Positions 1 through 11,772 are shown, numbered from the stretch's first letter. The stretch is DNA of 64,000 nucleotides from Maratus speciosus (GCA_963932465.1 OZ010799.1:164730761-164794760); one strand, 5' to 3'. Notes: generated from the sequence alone by a model not told the origin. Program-made: numbers and translations.

Positions 1-1477
1 AGTGCTCCGTACGTGCCGGAGACAATCGAAAACCAAGTTGAGTGAGCGAAACCTCGTAGTAAACAAGTCGATCGAATAAAAAAAAAGAATGTATTATTAA
101 TCATTAATGTTATAAAATGTTGGTAATTGAAGTCTAAGGATAAAATTTTATAATACAGAAAGTAGCTGAATAGTAATTTAAGTTAAATGAACCAAATCCC
201 GTTGAAATTGGCTCCTTAGAACCCGAGTAAAGATTGCGTCCCCAAGCGGTGAAAGATGCCACCACCCCTTGTAAATTTCATGAATTACTCTTAACATTAA
301 CACGATATTTAATAAACGGATGAAATCCCTTTCCTAAAGTTACCTTTAAAGTAAGGCGATTTTTAATTTACGGCTGTGGTGAGTTCACGTAAGTTGATAC
401 TGAAAAAGGAGATTAATGTTCGAAAAATGTTGTAGCTGAGGTATAAAGAAAGACACAATTAGAATAATATTTTAAAGAAATGTCCAAAAAATGGGGTAAA
501 TGCTTAAAAAGGGCCCTAGGGGCCCAATAAATATATGCGGGTGTTGATCTAGGAAGAAGAGTTCGAGACTCAATTTTAACATTATGCAATGAGAAGGTGA
601 TAAAATTAGGGGGTGAAAAATACATGACACAAAAAAAGTTCAAGAGGCCCCGGATCGGGCCAAAAGGACCCTACGTTGCCCCAAGATTTTAACTGGAATA
701 TAGAAACTGGAGAATAACTAAATGGAAAATGAAGCAGCCAAAAATGAAGATTAAGAGGGACAATTTATTGATAATTTATAATGAAAAATTTTCAAGGGGC
801 CCTGTACCGGGCCCCAAGGGGTCAGGGACTTAAGTGGCATATAGTTAGGTAAAAAGGTACTTTTGTGTAGTTTTTAAACTAATCAGAAGACGCTAAAACT
901 ATGTTAAAGAAAATTGTAAGCAATTCGGTTCATTTTTAAAGAAGCTGCACCAGGGGCCCAAGAAGGCGATTAATATTCAAAATTGGTGGTAGCTGAAGAC
1001 TGAAAATTCTTCGTCGTTCATGTAGTAGTTGGAGGACCTAAGATGTTAGAAAAAAAAGCTAGGGAATCGGAGCCTTTTTAAGGTGGCTATAATAGAGGGA
1101 CCAAAAAGGGCCAACTGATGGTTAAAAGCAGGGCCCTAACATGAAGCATGTTAAAATGTATCAGTAACTAATGCTTTAGATCTAGAGATAGTCAAAATTA
1201 AGCATTCGGCATTAAGCATATTTTTCATTAGAATAATATTTTAATTAAATGCGTAAAAAAATTGAGTAAATGCTTTTAAAAAAGGCTCAAAGGCCCCAAT
1301 AAAAATATGAGTGTGTTGGTCCTGGAATAGGAGTCCAAGACTCAACTTTAAAATTATGCACTGAAAGGTGAGAAAATTAGTTGTTGCAATATGCATGCTC
1401 ACAAAAAGTTCAAGGGCCCTGTACTGGGCCCTCGGGCCCTACATTGGACCCCAGAGTCTTAACTGGAATGTATAGAC
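1..1477. repeat. degenerate GGGCCC-rich interspersed repeat
   Basis: AT-rich sequence punctuated by many GGGCCC/GGCCCC blocks. The stretch from about 461 to 700 recurs with divergence at about 1230-1477 (offset near 769), sharing the order AGAATAATATTTTAA, AAATGCTT, GGCCC, a GAGACTCAA-like block and TTCAAG-GGCCC. The copy at 699-727 also preserves an uninterrupted version of the site into which copia element A inserted at 1477/6959. No reading frame with family resemblance is visible. It could be the body of an old non-autonomous element or a local satellite. Confidence 0.6.
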
Positions 1478-2294
1478 TGATGGATTTATAACCCTCTCAA
1501 ATATGAACAGTAAACTACTTTAGAAACATTATACAAGCAATAACTTTCAAGGACATAACACTTTAAAATACTTGAACTAATTTAGTAGCAGTAAATCAAT
1601 TCATAATCATCTTAGATATCATTAACTGATTTCAAAACAGGAAGTAATTCAAGAATACAAACATTTGAACACATAAATAAATACATTAAGTAATAATAAA
1701 TCATTCTGCAATAAACAAACTTTCTGATTATTGCTAAATCATCCTACTCAAGATAAAGAATGATATTAATATGTGAAATATGTTCGCGAAATTTGTTTTA
1801 ATATCAACCCACGCATGCTGTAGCTGTCTGACGTCATCAAAAGAACTCTGACTCAAAAAAAAACTCTTTTTATTATTAAGTTAGTGGCTCTGTTTATCTC
1901 AATCAATAGAGATGTAATAAAAAATTGTTGCTGCAAAAGGCAGCTGTTTGTAACGCATTAATTTAAAATGTAAAGTCAAAATTTTAATATAATTCTCTAT
2001 AACGAAAGTGATCAAGTCTCAAGTGTGGATTAAATATAAATAATATAATACATTTAACCAACACCTTTTTTTAACAACACTTTAGCTTCGTAATAAATGG
2101 ATTACCCACTGAAGTTAAAAATGTGCGCCAAGCCGAAGCATGAGGAATATTGCTGCTGAAGAAAGATAAAGGTAAGCAATTACCTATATTATTATATTAA
2201 TTGTGTTTTAATGGCCAGAATGATATCTATTTATTTATCTAAGTACTAGTGCGCGTAACCTGCTGTGCAGAGTAAAGGTGGCTTTTTGCCAACA
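1478..2294 (+). repeat. 5' LTR of copia element A
   Basis: Starts TGATGGATTTATAACC and ends TGCCAACA. It matches 6142-6958 over its full 817 bp with about ten substitutions. An AATAAA lies near 2091 and an AT-rich TATA-like stretch near 2034-2052, both repeated in the 3' LTR; I infer promoter and polyadenylation roles only from LTR biology. Confidence 0.95.
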
Positions 2295-2320
2295 ATTTGA
2301 TTATGAGACCGAAAAGGTCT
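2295..2320 (+). other. primer-binding site of copia A with adjacent hairpin
   Basis: Immediately after the 5' LTR, GATTATGAGAC (2299-2309) is the exact complement of GTCTCATAATC, the anticodon-loop region of elongator tRNA-Met as I know it. Drosophila copia is known to prime from an internally cleaved initiator tRNA-Met half, so an anticodon-half primer fits the family. The site overlaps a perfect stem AGACC/GGTCT (2306-2310 with 2316-2320) around a GAAAA loop. Use of the elongator tRNA is inference. Confidence 0.6.
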
Positions 2321-2491
2321 GTATTTAGTAGGTAAATAATATGTGAAAAAGAAAAAACTACTGGCCATACATGTGTGCACATTAAAAAGAAATTGAAAAT
2401 TATTGAAAATATAGTTATTTGATGATGAAATAAATATTGTGCATGTTTTTTGTTGATATATATGAAATGTTAAACAATTGAAAAAAAAAAT

Positions 2492-3133
2492 TTGTTAAGA
2501 AAGCTGTATGGAGCCAAGCTCCAAGAAAACGGGAACCTAATCAAACACATAACATACATTCTAGAACTAATAGACAAACTCTCAGCGATCGGGGAAACAA
2601 TTAGCGACTCCCATCTTTCAGCTTTATTGCTGTGTTCGCTACCCCCTAGTTATAATACTTTGATAACTGCACTTGAATCACGAAATGAAGACGAGCTTAC
2701 ACCACAATTTATTAGAAGTAAATTAACAGATGAGTACAATAGAAGGGTCGAAAACACAGACCAGGGTGAAAATTCAACAAAAGCGTTTAAAACGCACAAA
2801 AGATTTCCTAATGATAACTTTAAAAAAGATAAACAGTGCACGTACTGCAAATTGAGAAATCACACTTACAGAGAATGTTGGCATTTGAAAAATCGAAACA
2901 ATCACCCAAACACACAAAAACAACAACAAACATATAAAAACAAACATTACTCATCATCGTTGTGTTATCAACAATCTGATAACCAGATAGGAAACACTGA
3001 CCGCGAATCAGTAGACAAGAGAAATTATAGAACGGAAACAAAACCAGATCACGGCAGCGACGCAGCCTTTCTAATAGACAAAGCAGAAAACAAACCTGGA
3101 TTATTGATTCTGGTTCATCTTCACATATCCTAA
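2492..3133 (+). pseudogene. gag: copia A gag remnant (UBN2-type capsid C-part plus zinc knuckle)
   Basis: The reading frame opens after a TAA at 2471 and begins with TTG codons, with no ATG. The first part aligns with the middle of the gag domain of copia element B in this window (LxxLLLCSLPPSY matching LLSILLLCSVPENF). About 120 N-terminal residues are therefore absent, consistent with an internal deletion near 2480-2492. A complete CCHC zinc knuckle is present (C-x2-C-x4-H-x4-C, starting CTYCKLRNH, about residues 116-129). The frame then leaves that of pol near 3092-3097, just before the protease, where a single-base slip is the simplest reading. Expected role: the structural protein that packages the element RNA; this version is probably non-functional. 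Confidence 0.85.
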
Positions 3134-6100
3134 ACAATAACGATGACTTTACTAAATTAAATGACACCGAAAAAACAACGGTCATAATTGCCAACGGAAA
3201 AACTCTGAACTCGCTAGGTACAGGAGAAACTACATTCACGACGCAAACATCCGATGGAGGCATAAATAAAATTACGTTGAAAGAAGTGTTGTATGTACCG
3301 GAGTTAGAATCTAATTTAATTTCAGTAAGTAAAGCGACAAAGAATGGGTATAAATTATTTTTTGATAAAGATAAATGCACGCTGTCCCGAAATGGGAAAA
3401 TCTATTTGGAGGCAAAAATGAAAAATAACCTATACGAAGTTGAATTATTAGAAAATGCTGATAGGAACATAGTAAATATGGCACATGAATGCAAAAGTAA
3501 AGACTGCCTGGAACTTTGGCACAAACGCCTAGGGCATAGAAATTACAATTCCATAAAGGAAATGGTTAAAGATGATTTAGCCTATGGCATAAAATTAAAT
3601 AATTGCAATCATGGAACAACATGCGAAACATGCATACAAACAAAAACAAGCGATGCTCCCTATCCCAAAACAGTGTATAGAAACAAAACAGGTAGAGTAC
3701 TCGATCTAGTGCACACGGACGTATGCACAGCGATAGGAACCCCCATAATAGGCGGTAAAACAATGTTTGTAACTTTCATTGACGACTACTCTAGATTTAC
3801 TGTAATATACTTATTAAAACATAAAGATGAAGTACAGGATAAACTAATCGACTATATAGCTATGGTTCGAAACCAGTTCGGGATATATCCGAAAGCAATA
3901 AGATCGGATAACGGGGGAGAGTACATAAATAGTGGGATAGAGGATTACCTAAGGAAAAGGGGCATTAAACATCAATTAACCGTGCCGTATTGCCCGAGCC
4001 AAAATGGCATTGCGGAGAGAAAAAATAGGTCGCTATTAGACATGACTAGAAGCCTACTCAGAGAAGCAGATCTGCCACAAAGATTTTGGGGAGAAGCAAT
4101 TAACACCGCGAATCATTTACAGAATCGCTTACCAACAAGATCGACAAATAAAATCCCATTTGATCTATGGTTTAATCGCAAACCAAATTTACACTATTTG
4201 CGAACATTCGGATGCAAAGCTTACGTATACGTGAATAAACAACATCGAGGAAAATTGGACGACAGGGCTCAGGAAGGGATTTTTGTAGGATACGATAACA
4301 ACTCAAAAGGATATCGCGTATACACTAAAGAAAATAAAATTGTAATTGGCAGAACAGTGAAATTCATAGAAAATAGCAAAATTAACCTAAAAGAAAATAA
4401 AGAGACAGAAAACTCATATGACGACAAACATTACATTGAAACAGAGATACACAACACAACCGAAGAACCAACCACGTCCAAACAACCGACCAATGAACCA
4501 AGAAGATCCGAAAGATCGAACAGTGGGGTACCACCAGACAGATATGCCTGTTATGTAAAAAATGATGATATGACAGAACCCACTAGTTGGAATGAAATAT
4601 TGGAAATAAATAATCCCAAAGAAAAGGAAAATTGGCTTAAAGCCACACAAGCGGAAATCAATTCGCTGAAACAACACAACACATGGGAATTAGTGGATCC
4701 TCCATCTAACAAAAAGGTTATAGGTTGCAAATGGATATTCAAAAAGAAATTAGACAGTTACGGAAACACTCAAAAGTACAAAGCACGTTTAGTAGCCAAA
4801 GGGTTTAGCCAAAAATATGGGGAAAACTATGACGAGACTTTCGCCCCAGTAGTGTCACAAACAACTGTGAGAACATTTTTGACAGTAGCCGCACATAAGC
4901 AGTTGAACGTGCGACACGTAGATATCGACACAGCCTTTCTCTACGGTGAGTTAGAAGACGAAATTTATATGAAACAACCGGAGGGGTACATTGAGAAAAA
5001 CTCAGAAAACAAAGTGTGTAAACTAAAAAAATCGATCTACGGACTAAAACAGGCAGCCAGAACTTGGAACAAAAGAATAGAACAATCTCTAAAAAATTTA
5101 AACTTTCAACAAAGCACCGTGCACTCATGTCTATATACACGAAAAGAAAACAAAACTTCAACTTACGTAATAGTGTATGTTGACGACATTTTGATAGGCG
5201 GTGAAAACGAAACGATTGAAGACATAATAAAATCTTTAAAGGAAGAATTTGCATTAAAGGACCTTGGGGAAATAGCTCACTATTTAGGCATGGAAATAAA
5301 GAAATCAGAAAACGGGTATAAACTGAATCAAAGACTAAAAATAGAAGAACTTGCAAGAAAATTTAATTTAGAAAACGCAAAACCTGTAAGCACTCCTATG
5401 GATGCCGGTTTTCACAAATTAGAAGACGAAGAAAATTTATTACCCAACAATACGAAATTCAGACAAGCGATAGGATCGTTGTTATATATAGGAACCACTA
5501 CGCGTCCAGACATATCAGCCGCTGTTAACATACACAGCAGAAGATGTGAAAATCCGCGCCTAAAAGACTGGAACGGTGTGAAACGCATAATAAGTTACCT
5601 GAACACTACAAAATCGTTAAACCTCACCTTAAACATAAGTCACAATCCACAACTCATCGGTTTTTCTGACTCCGACTGGGCGGGGGACACACGAACCAGA
5701 AAATCAACTACTGGAAACCTATTCATGTTGGGAAACATTCCCATTCAATGGTACACGAAAAGGCAAAATTGCATTGCCTATTCATCGGCAGAAGCTGAAT
5801 TTGTAGCTGCAGCTAGTGCAGGACAGGAAATTGCCTGGCTGAGGAAATTATTAGCAGAACTGGACTTGAAACAAAATTTACCAGTAATACTGTATGAAGA
5901 CAACCAGAGCGTCATCAAGATGGTGGAGAACGAAAAATTTTCAAAACGCACAAAACACATTGATGTGCGTTATCACGCAATAAAAGAGATGAAAGAAGAT
6001 GGAATACTAGATCTTCGTTACTGCCCAACAAAAGACATGACAGCAGACGCACTGACCAAACCACTGGCCAAGCCTCAATTCCTGAAACATCGTGAATCCA

Positions 6101-6144
6101 TGCAACTATTACCGGATGCATCTGAGATGGTTAAGGAAGGGTGA
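3097..6144 (+). CDS. pol: copia A pol: protease, integrase, reverse transcriptase, RNase H
   Basis: An uninterrupted frame, open from 3031 and recognisable from 3097. Protease: aspartic motif DSGSSSH beginning at 3106. GAG-pre-integrase zinc finger: LWHKRLGH near 3514 followed by C-x2-C. Integrase catalytic D, D, E: HTDV near 3712, RSDNGGEY near 3904 and NGIAERKNRS near 4003. Reverse transcriptase: fingers motif KARLVAKGFSQ, first Asp in HVDIDTAFLYGEL, and YVDD at 5176-5187. RNase H: SDSDWAGD, SSAEAEF, YEDNQS and KRTKHIDVRYH. The stop codon TGA is the first three bases of the 3' LTR (6142-6144), a compact arrangement. Proteins act in retrotransposition: processing of gag-pol, cDNA synthesis, RNA removal and integration. 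All catalytic residues I looked for are present. The missing in-frame connection to gag is the main defect. Confidence 0.93.
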   Translation, partial: WIIDSGSSSHILNNNDDFTKLNDTEKTTVIIANGKTLNSLGTGETTFTTQTSDGGINKITLKEVLYVPELESNLISVSKATKNGYKLFFDKDKCTLSRNGKIYLEAKMKNNLYEVELLENADRNIVNMAHECKSKDCLELWHKRLGHRNYNSIKEMVKDDLAYGIKLNNCNHGTTCETCIQTKTSDAPYPKTVYRNKTGRVLDLVHTDVCTAIGTPIIGGKTMFVTFIDDYSRFTVIYLLKHKDEVQDKLIDYIAMVRNQFGIYPKAIRSDNGGEYINSGIEDYLRKRGIKHQLTVPYCPSQNGIAERKNRSLLDMTRSLLREADLPQRFWGEAINTANHLQNRLPTRSTNKIPFDLWFNRKPNLHYLRTFGCKAYVYVNKQHRGKLDDRAQEGIFVGYDNNSKGYRVYTKENKIVIGRTVKFIENSKINLKENKETENSYDDKHYIETEIHNTTEEPTTSKQPTNEPRRSERSNSGVPPDRYACYVKNDDMTEPTSWNEILEINNPKEKENWLKATQAEINSLKQHNTWELVDPPSNKKVIGCKWIFKKKLDSYGNTQKYKARLVAKGFSQKYGENYDETFAPVVSQTTVRTFLTVAAHKQLNVRHVDIDTAFLYGELEDEIYMKQPEGYIEKNSENKVCKLKKSIYGLKQAARTWNKRIEQSLKNLNFQQSTVHSCLYTRKENKTSTYVIVYVDDILIGGENETIEDIIKSLKEEFALKDLGEIAHYLGMEIKKSENGYKLNQRLKIEELARKFNLENAKPVSTPMDAGFHKLEDEENLLPNNTKFRQAIGSLLYIGTTTRPDISAAVNIHSRRCENPRLKDWNGVKRIISYLNTTKSLNLTLNISHNPQLIGFSDSDWAGDTRTRKSTTGNLFMLGNIPIQWYTKRQNCIAYSSAEAEFVAAASAGQEIAWLRKLLAELDLKQNLPVILYEDNQSVIKMVENEKFSKRTKHIDVRYHAIKEMKEDGILDLRYCPTKDMTADALTKPLAKPQFLKHRESMQLLPDASEMVKEG

Positions 6145-6958
6145 TGGATTTATAACCCTCTCAGATATGAACAGTAAACTACTTTAGAAACATTATACAA
6201 GCAATAACTTTCAAGGACATAACACTTTAAAATACTTGAACTAATTTAGTAGCAGTAAATCAATTCATAATCATCTTAGATATCATTAACTGATTTCAAA
6301 ACAGGAAGCAATTCAAGAATACGAACATTTGAACACATAAATAAATACATTAAGTAATAATAAATCATTCTGCAATAAACAAACTTTCTGATTATTGCTA
6401 AATCATCCTACTCAAGATAAACAATGATATTAATATGTGAAATATGTTCGCGAAATTTGTTTTAATATCAACCCACGCATGCTGTAGCTGTCTGACGTCA
6501 TCAAAAGAACTCTGACTCAAAAAAAAACTCTTTTTATTATTAAGTTAGTTGCTCTGTTTATCTCAATCAATAGAGATGTAATAAAAAATTGTTGCTGCAA
6601 AAGGCAGCTGTTTGTAACGCATTAATTTAAAATGTAAAGTCAAAATTTTAATATAATTCTCTATAACGAAAGTGATCAAGTCTCAAGTGTGGATTAAATA
6701 TAAATAATATAATACATTTAACCAACACCTTTTTTTAACAACACTTTAGCTTCGTAATAAATGGATTACCCACTGAAGTTAAAAATGTGCGCCAAGCCGA
6801 AGCATGAGGAATATTGCTGCTGAAGAAAGATAACGGTAAGCAATTACCTACATTATTATATTAATTGTGTTTTAATGGCCAGAATGATATCTATTTATTT
6901 ATCTAAGTACTAGTGCGCGTAACCAGCTGTGCAGAGTAGAGGTGGCTTTTTGCCAACA
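6142..6958 (+). repeat. 3' LTR of copia element A
   Basis: Full 817-bp direct repeat of 1478-2294. It is preceded by the purine tract AAGGAAGGG, the expected plus-strand primer, and followed by the target duplication TAGAC (6959-6963). Its first three bases also form the pol stop codon. Confidence 0.95.
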
Positions 6959-6963
6959 TAGAC

Positions 6964-7939
6964 GTGAGAATAACTAAATGGAAAAAGGGTTCCAAAAAGG
7001 AAGATTCCTTGAATCAAACGAAACTGCGAATTTAACCTTCTATTTTAAAGCTGTAAAGACCATCACCTGGAATTTCCTTCCGCATTGTTGAAAGCAATGC
7101 GAATGCCATTGGGATATTATACTCTCTTATGCCTTGGACAAAATTTGGTCAGGTAAAAAACAACTCTTTTAGTTGATCATTTAAAGTAGAGTTTGGTACT
7201 AAAATGATACAGTTATGACAACAGGAATTAAACTTTCTCTAGTCATAACACTATTAAATTAGAGAGCATTACAATGATTGCAGAGATTGATTATTGAACT
7301 TTAAGAACATTCGGACCGTTTATTTTCGTTTGTTTGTTGTTGAACTCCAGGCCTCTCAACTTGCGCTATGTGAGGTTCTGGTAGCTTAAATTCAATCTTA
7401 TTACATGTTGCATTACATTTTTTAATAAACGTCCTCTTCTGGCAGGTCTGCTTCTGTTTTCCATCTGTCTATTCCAGCAGATTAAATAGAATCAAAAACA
7501 TAGGACAACAAACCGACGTGTTTTTACAGTAAAGCATATTGAAAAATATTTTAAATGTCTAAAATTAAATGATTTAATCATATGTGCGAGAGGCGGTGGG
7601 AGTGAGGGGGGGCACACATTTAGCCTAAAATTTAAATATTTTACTTAACAATCATCATGTTAACTGCTTTTTATATAATTTACATTTGAATATAAAACTT
7701 TACTTCCAAATGTGTTCATACACAAACACTATTATCGTGAGCGTTGTTCGGGCCTATGTCACTCTTCTGCCTTTTTGGCTTAAAATCGCATTGTTTGGCG
7801 ACCAACGTAATAAACGAGTAGAATGCAACTCACAAGTATATCCATTTTTACATACTGCTGCCAGTTTCTCTTGGAAGACACACACACACACTCATATATA
7901 AAACATTTTATTTACATATTATTATCATTATTATTATAA
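6964..7939. other. AT-rich intergenic sequence, no gene seen
   Basis: The first ~50 bp continue the repeat interrupted by copia A (GAGAATAACTAAATGG also occurs at 711-726). Beyond that I see no coding domain. A short CA tract lies near 7878-7892, and the motif TTTTTGGCTT followed by TTGTTTGGCGAC near 7770-7802 recurs near 12121-12162. Confidence 0.5.
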
Positions 7940-7947
7940 ACAAATTG

Positions 7948-8221
7948 GGTACTACTTGATTATCCCGTCGACCAATTTCGCCAAGCTATTAGCCAAATTA
8001 TGGAAAGGACATAATTTTTATTTTAAATAACGAAAGAAAAAATAAATTAGTAAAACATTAATAAAAATAAAACGTCGAATTAAAAATCATTTGATGACGT
8101 AATAAACACGTGTAAAGTGTTTAATGTCAAGTAAGTTTGACATTTACGATCACCCATTATTGGCATTTAATTTTATAGTTTGGCGATACTTTTTATGTCG
8201 ACCGCATAATCAAGAAGTACC
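7948..8221. mobile_element. MITE family 1, copy 1 (GGTACTACTT ends, 8-bp TSD)
   Basis: A 274-bp element with terminal inverted repeats of about 25 bp: GGTACTACTTGATTATCCCG at the left, and CGCATAATCAAGAAGTACC at the right. Flanks ACAAATTG (7940-7947) and ACAAATTA (8222-8229) match at 7 of 8 positions. It is homologous along its length with 11477-11772. No coding capacity. The GG ends and 8-bp duplication suit Merlin-type elements; other 8-bp-TSD superfamilies such as hAT or P cannot be excluded. Confidence 0.85.
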
Positions 8222-8229
8222 ACAAATTA

Positions 8230-8981
8230 TTTCTGTTCGAATTTAAATGTAGATAAATAGATTGTCTTTATATTAAATAAATATCATAAATATCGAAAAT
8301 AATGCTTACATGTATATGAAAAGTAAATAGGTTGCCAGTAAATATACAAAAAAATCCCTTCACTCGCTAAGGCCATTTTCTCTATCTCGCCAAAGCCCAT
8401 ATAATAAAAATATACCAAATACTCTTCAATCTGTTCTCTGATACTAAGTAATCACAATAATGTAAATAACTGTTAGGAACAGATATCATATGCATACCGG
8501 GTTTGGCGCGCTTTTTTTTCACGCAATTTGGCGAAAACATCGTTTTCGAATACCAGTTATATGTTTAAATTATTTTCTATTATTTTAAAAGGACAAAAAC
8601 AATAAATAAAAAAAAGTGTAATTAATAACTGTAGAACAAAACAATTTATATAATTATAAAAAAGAAAATAAAAGAAAATAAATAATTTATTAATAAATAA
8701 ACAACAATAGCCGGGTTACCATGCCAGGCAAAATAACGCCCATTTGGAGCACATTAGGTACCGTGTAGCGTATATGACATCTGTGCCAACAAAACTTCCG
8801 ATAATATAGTAAATATGTCATTTGGCGGCGACTTGATTATCGAAGATTATAAATTAAACAATAATAATAAAAATAATAACAGTTAATAAATAATAATAGC
8901 AATATAAAATTGAAATTCAGACGCTAATTGCCGAAACGTCAGTGAAGGCTTACTGTGGAGACACGAAAAGTTTTGATTTCC

Positions 8982-9014
<33 letters not shown>

Positions 9015-11468
9015 ACGTCTGTTCCGCGATAACTGCCGCAAAAAGAATCCGATCGGCTTGAAATTAATGTGGCATGTTGATGAGGTACTCGGACTTAGCT
9101 GTATGGTTTTTGGTTAAATTTGGTTCATTCGTTCGGGAAATATAGAACATTTTATTTTGCTCTGTAATGCTTTTCAATGGCAAGTCAGACGATTTTCAAA
9201 TTTTCATTTGTTGAATGAAATGGCTCATATAAAAAATGGATTTAAATGGTAAATAATTTATGCTGAAATTTTTAAATAAGAGTAGTAAATTATTCCTATT
9301 AGTTTGCAATTTTGTCAAAACATTTGTCAGAGCTTTTAAATTAGGTGTATAACTTATGATGGAATTTTATACATGTGTTCGAATAATATAAAACATTTTA
9401 TTTTATGAATTTACTTATATTTCATTTTTTTTCTTTTAACCGTTGCGTAGCAACTATATCTCATCTAAAAATATCATAAATGTGAAAGTATGTATGGTTT
9501 TTAAAGTCAAATCAAAGTTAAAAGGAATGAATTATAAAATGCCTTTGTATAGATATTTGCATATAGATTGATTTAAACGCAGAAATGAAAATAGTATTTA
9601 TATACTATATAGAATAATATCTTTATTTATGTATTCAACTATTTTGATTATAAAGGAAAAAGTTTGTTATTTTCATACAGAATAATCTGACATTATTCTA
9701 TTAAACTTTATAAACTTTATTGTTGCCAAAAAAAAAAAAAAAAAGGAATAACAAGAGTTCATTTTAATTTGTAAGATTTTCACGTGCAAAGGGAAAATGC
9801 AGCAAATTACAAATAATAAAAAAGATAAATAGGACAGGAATGAATACATATAAACATTTCACACCAAATACCACCTAAATTAATTTTTGTAGTGGTATTT
9901 TCCCACACTACGAAGAAAGATTCCTCGATTTACACGATTTTACTTGGCCTTCCTTTTCTCATTGGTTGCGATTTCATTTTCGCAATTGCGTATATTAATT
10001 GGCACAAAATTTTACATTTTTATGACTGAGGACCATTTTTATGACCTTTTTATGCCATACAAATAAGAAATTCCGTATTGTTTCCTATAAAATGTGATAA
10101 AGTGTTGGTTAACTATATATGTTTCTATTAAGAGGAGCAGGGCTGCCAAGCCTCCGGCGTTCTGGATACCAGTATTTTAATACAAAAAATGTTACTTTAT
10201 TTAATTGAAACATTTGCGCGATTTAAAAGAACAACATTTTCTGTAAGGTAATAGTGTTGTGCAAAAAGCCTGAGACTTGCCATGTCTGGTGGTGAGTGAA
10301 ATGTTTTATTTAATGCATTTATCTCTATTTTAATGCTACGTGAACAATGTCCCGTGTAACAGCTTGTAGAGTGTAAAATAAATTATTAAAATAATCCCTA
10401 TTACGAAAAATGAAACAAAATGCCCGGCTAAGGGAAATAAAAGGTTAGTTAACCTTTCGTAATTTGACCTGAACACAGCTGTGCATCAAATTTCAACGGT
10501 GTTTGTAACATCACGATTTTAAATTAAATGTGGATACTATTAAAAGGCTATCACAAAAAATACTTAACGGCGCCATATCACAATTATCTATTTAGTCAAT
10601 TGGAAGTGGACACGATGATGAATTATTAACCGTTAGGTTTGGAACTCCCCCTACTTTAGAGTGATTTTAGTAAGTTAATGCTATCGAGTACATTTTTAGA
10701 TATTTAGATTAGATCTTAGATATAAATATTGCAGAATGGTAATCAAAATTATTATTAGATTTCTAAATTAGATGTCTCAGTTTACATTTCCAAAAGTTCT
10801 TTATCCATTAGATACAGATGTTTGTGGTTAGCAGGCAAGTAAATACTTCTGCATGGATATTAGGATAACGTAAAATGCTTGACCAAATTGTTGCTTATCC
10901 TTATAAATCGCAGTGTAAAAATGAATCTAAGATATAGGATAATCATTAACTCAATCAATAGAAAATTACAAATGCAAAATAAATTACACAACGGGGGGTT
11001 CAGGGGGGGCACCCCCCTGAAGAAATTTGCTTTATTATATAAAAATTACTAGAATAAGTAGCTCGTGAGAATTTCAGAATATCATTACATAACAACGTGT
11101 TTAATTTAACGCTTCTAATGTCTGAAACCATCGAAATATTTTTTTCTCCTTCTATAAATGTTTGTGTAATTTAAAAGTTTAAATTTTGTTTTTGTAGAAA
11201 GATTAATATTAAGCAAAATTTGCTAAAAACAATAAGTTGCAGAGATGACGTTGAGGCTCTTGATCTGCAGATTTACTAGTTTATGTGCTTTTACAAAATA
11301 TTACCTAATAGAGGGGAAAATATGAAGAAATAACAAATCAAAAAAGATTTGTAATTTTTTTCAGCAAGCAATTATCAATTTCAAAATGTTGAATTTTTTT
11401 ATAGTAATAACACATGATTGCATAAATTTCCTTAAGAATAATTTTCAGTTCCTAAATTTTGAAATTGT
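8230..11468. other. AT-rich intergenic sequence with simple repeats
   Basis: No gene or domain recognised in 3.2 kb. It contains a (GTCT)n tract at about 8984-9014, an A-run near 9728-9744, and a perfect hairpin TTCAGGGGGG-GCA-CCCCCCTGAA near 10999-11021. The sequence after the GTCT tract (CGCGATAACTGCCGCAAAAA) looks like a repeat-associated motif common in arthropod genomes, which is a weak judgement from memory. Confidence 0.5.
8984..9014. repeat. (GTCT)n microsatellite
   Basis: About eight uninterrupted GTCT units within the surrounding AT-rich sequence. Confidence 0.9.
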
Positions 11469-11476
11469 GAATTTTC

Positions 11477-11772
11477 GGTACTACTTAGTTTTTCCGTCGT
11501 GCAATTTCGCCAAATTATATAAATCGCCAAACCACTCGCCAAGTTATACAAATTGACGTAATTTTTATTGTAAATAATAAAAGAACAAATAAATTGGTAT
11601 AACATTAATAAAAAATACAAATAAAACGTCGAAATAAAAATTACTTGATGACGTAAACGCGTGTAACTTGCTTAAAGTCCAATGATTGTGACATTTACGA
11701 TCAACCATTATTGGCATTTAATCTTATAGTTTTGCGATAGATTTTTGGTCGACGGGATAACCAAGCAGTACC
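11477..11772. mobile_element. MITE family 1, copy 2
   Basis: A 296-bp relative of 7948-8221. The left end is GGTACTACTTAGTTTTTCCG, the right end GACGGGATAACCAAGCAGTACC-like, inverted to each other. Flanks GAATTTTC (11469-11476) and GAGTTTTC (11773-11780) match at 7 of 8 positions, confirming the 8-bp target duplication. Shared internal blocks include TGACATTTACGATCA and CCATTATTGGCATTTAAT. Confidence 0.87.

Larger units (their letters stand above)
1478..6958 (+). mobile_element. Ty1/copia LTR retrotransposon A, young
   Basis: A full-length insertion of 5481 bp. Both LTRs are 817 bp, start TG, end CA, and are flanked by the identical 5-bp duplication TAGAC at 1473-1477 and 6959-6963. I counted about ten differences between the LTRs (roughly 1.2%), so the insertion is recent. 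Internal order is primer-binding site, gag remnant, protease, integrase, reverse transcriptase, RNase H, which is the copia order (integrase before RT). A purine-rich tract lies directly against the 3' LTR. gag lacks its N-terminal part and is out of frame with pol, so this copy is probably not autonomous although its pol enzymes look complete. Confidence 0.95.

Noticed and set aside
3080..3110. programmed ribosomal frameshift between gag and pol of copia A
   Set aside because: No X-XXY-YYZ slippery heptamer in the gag frame, and copia elements normally use one frame; a single-base mutation explains the break.
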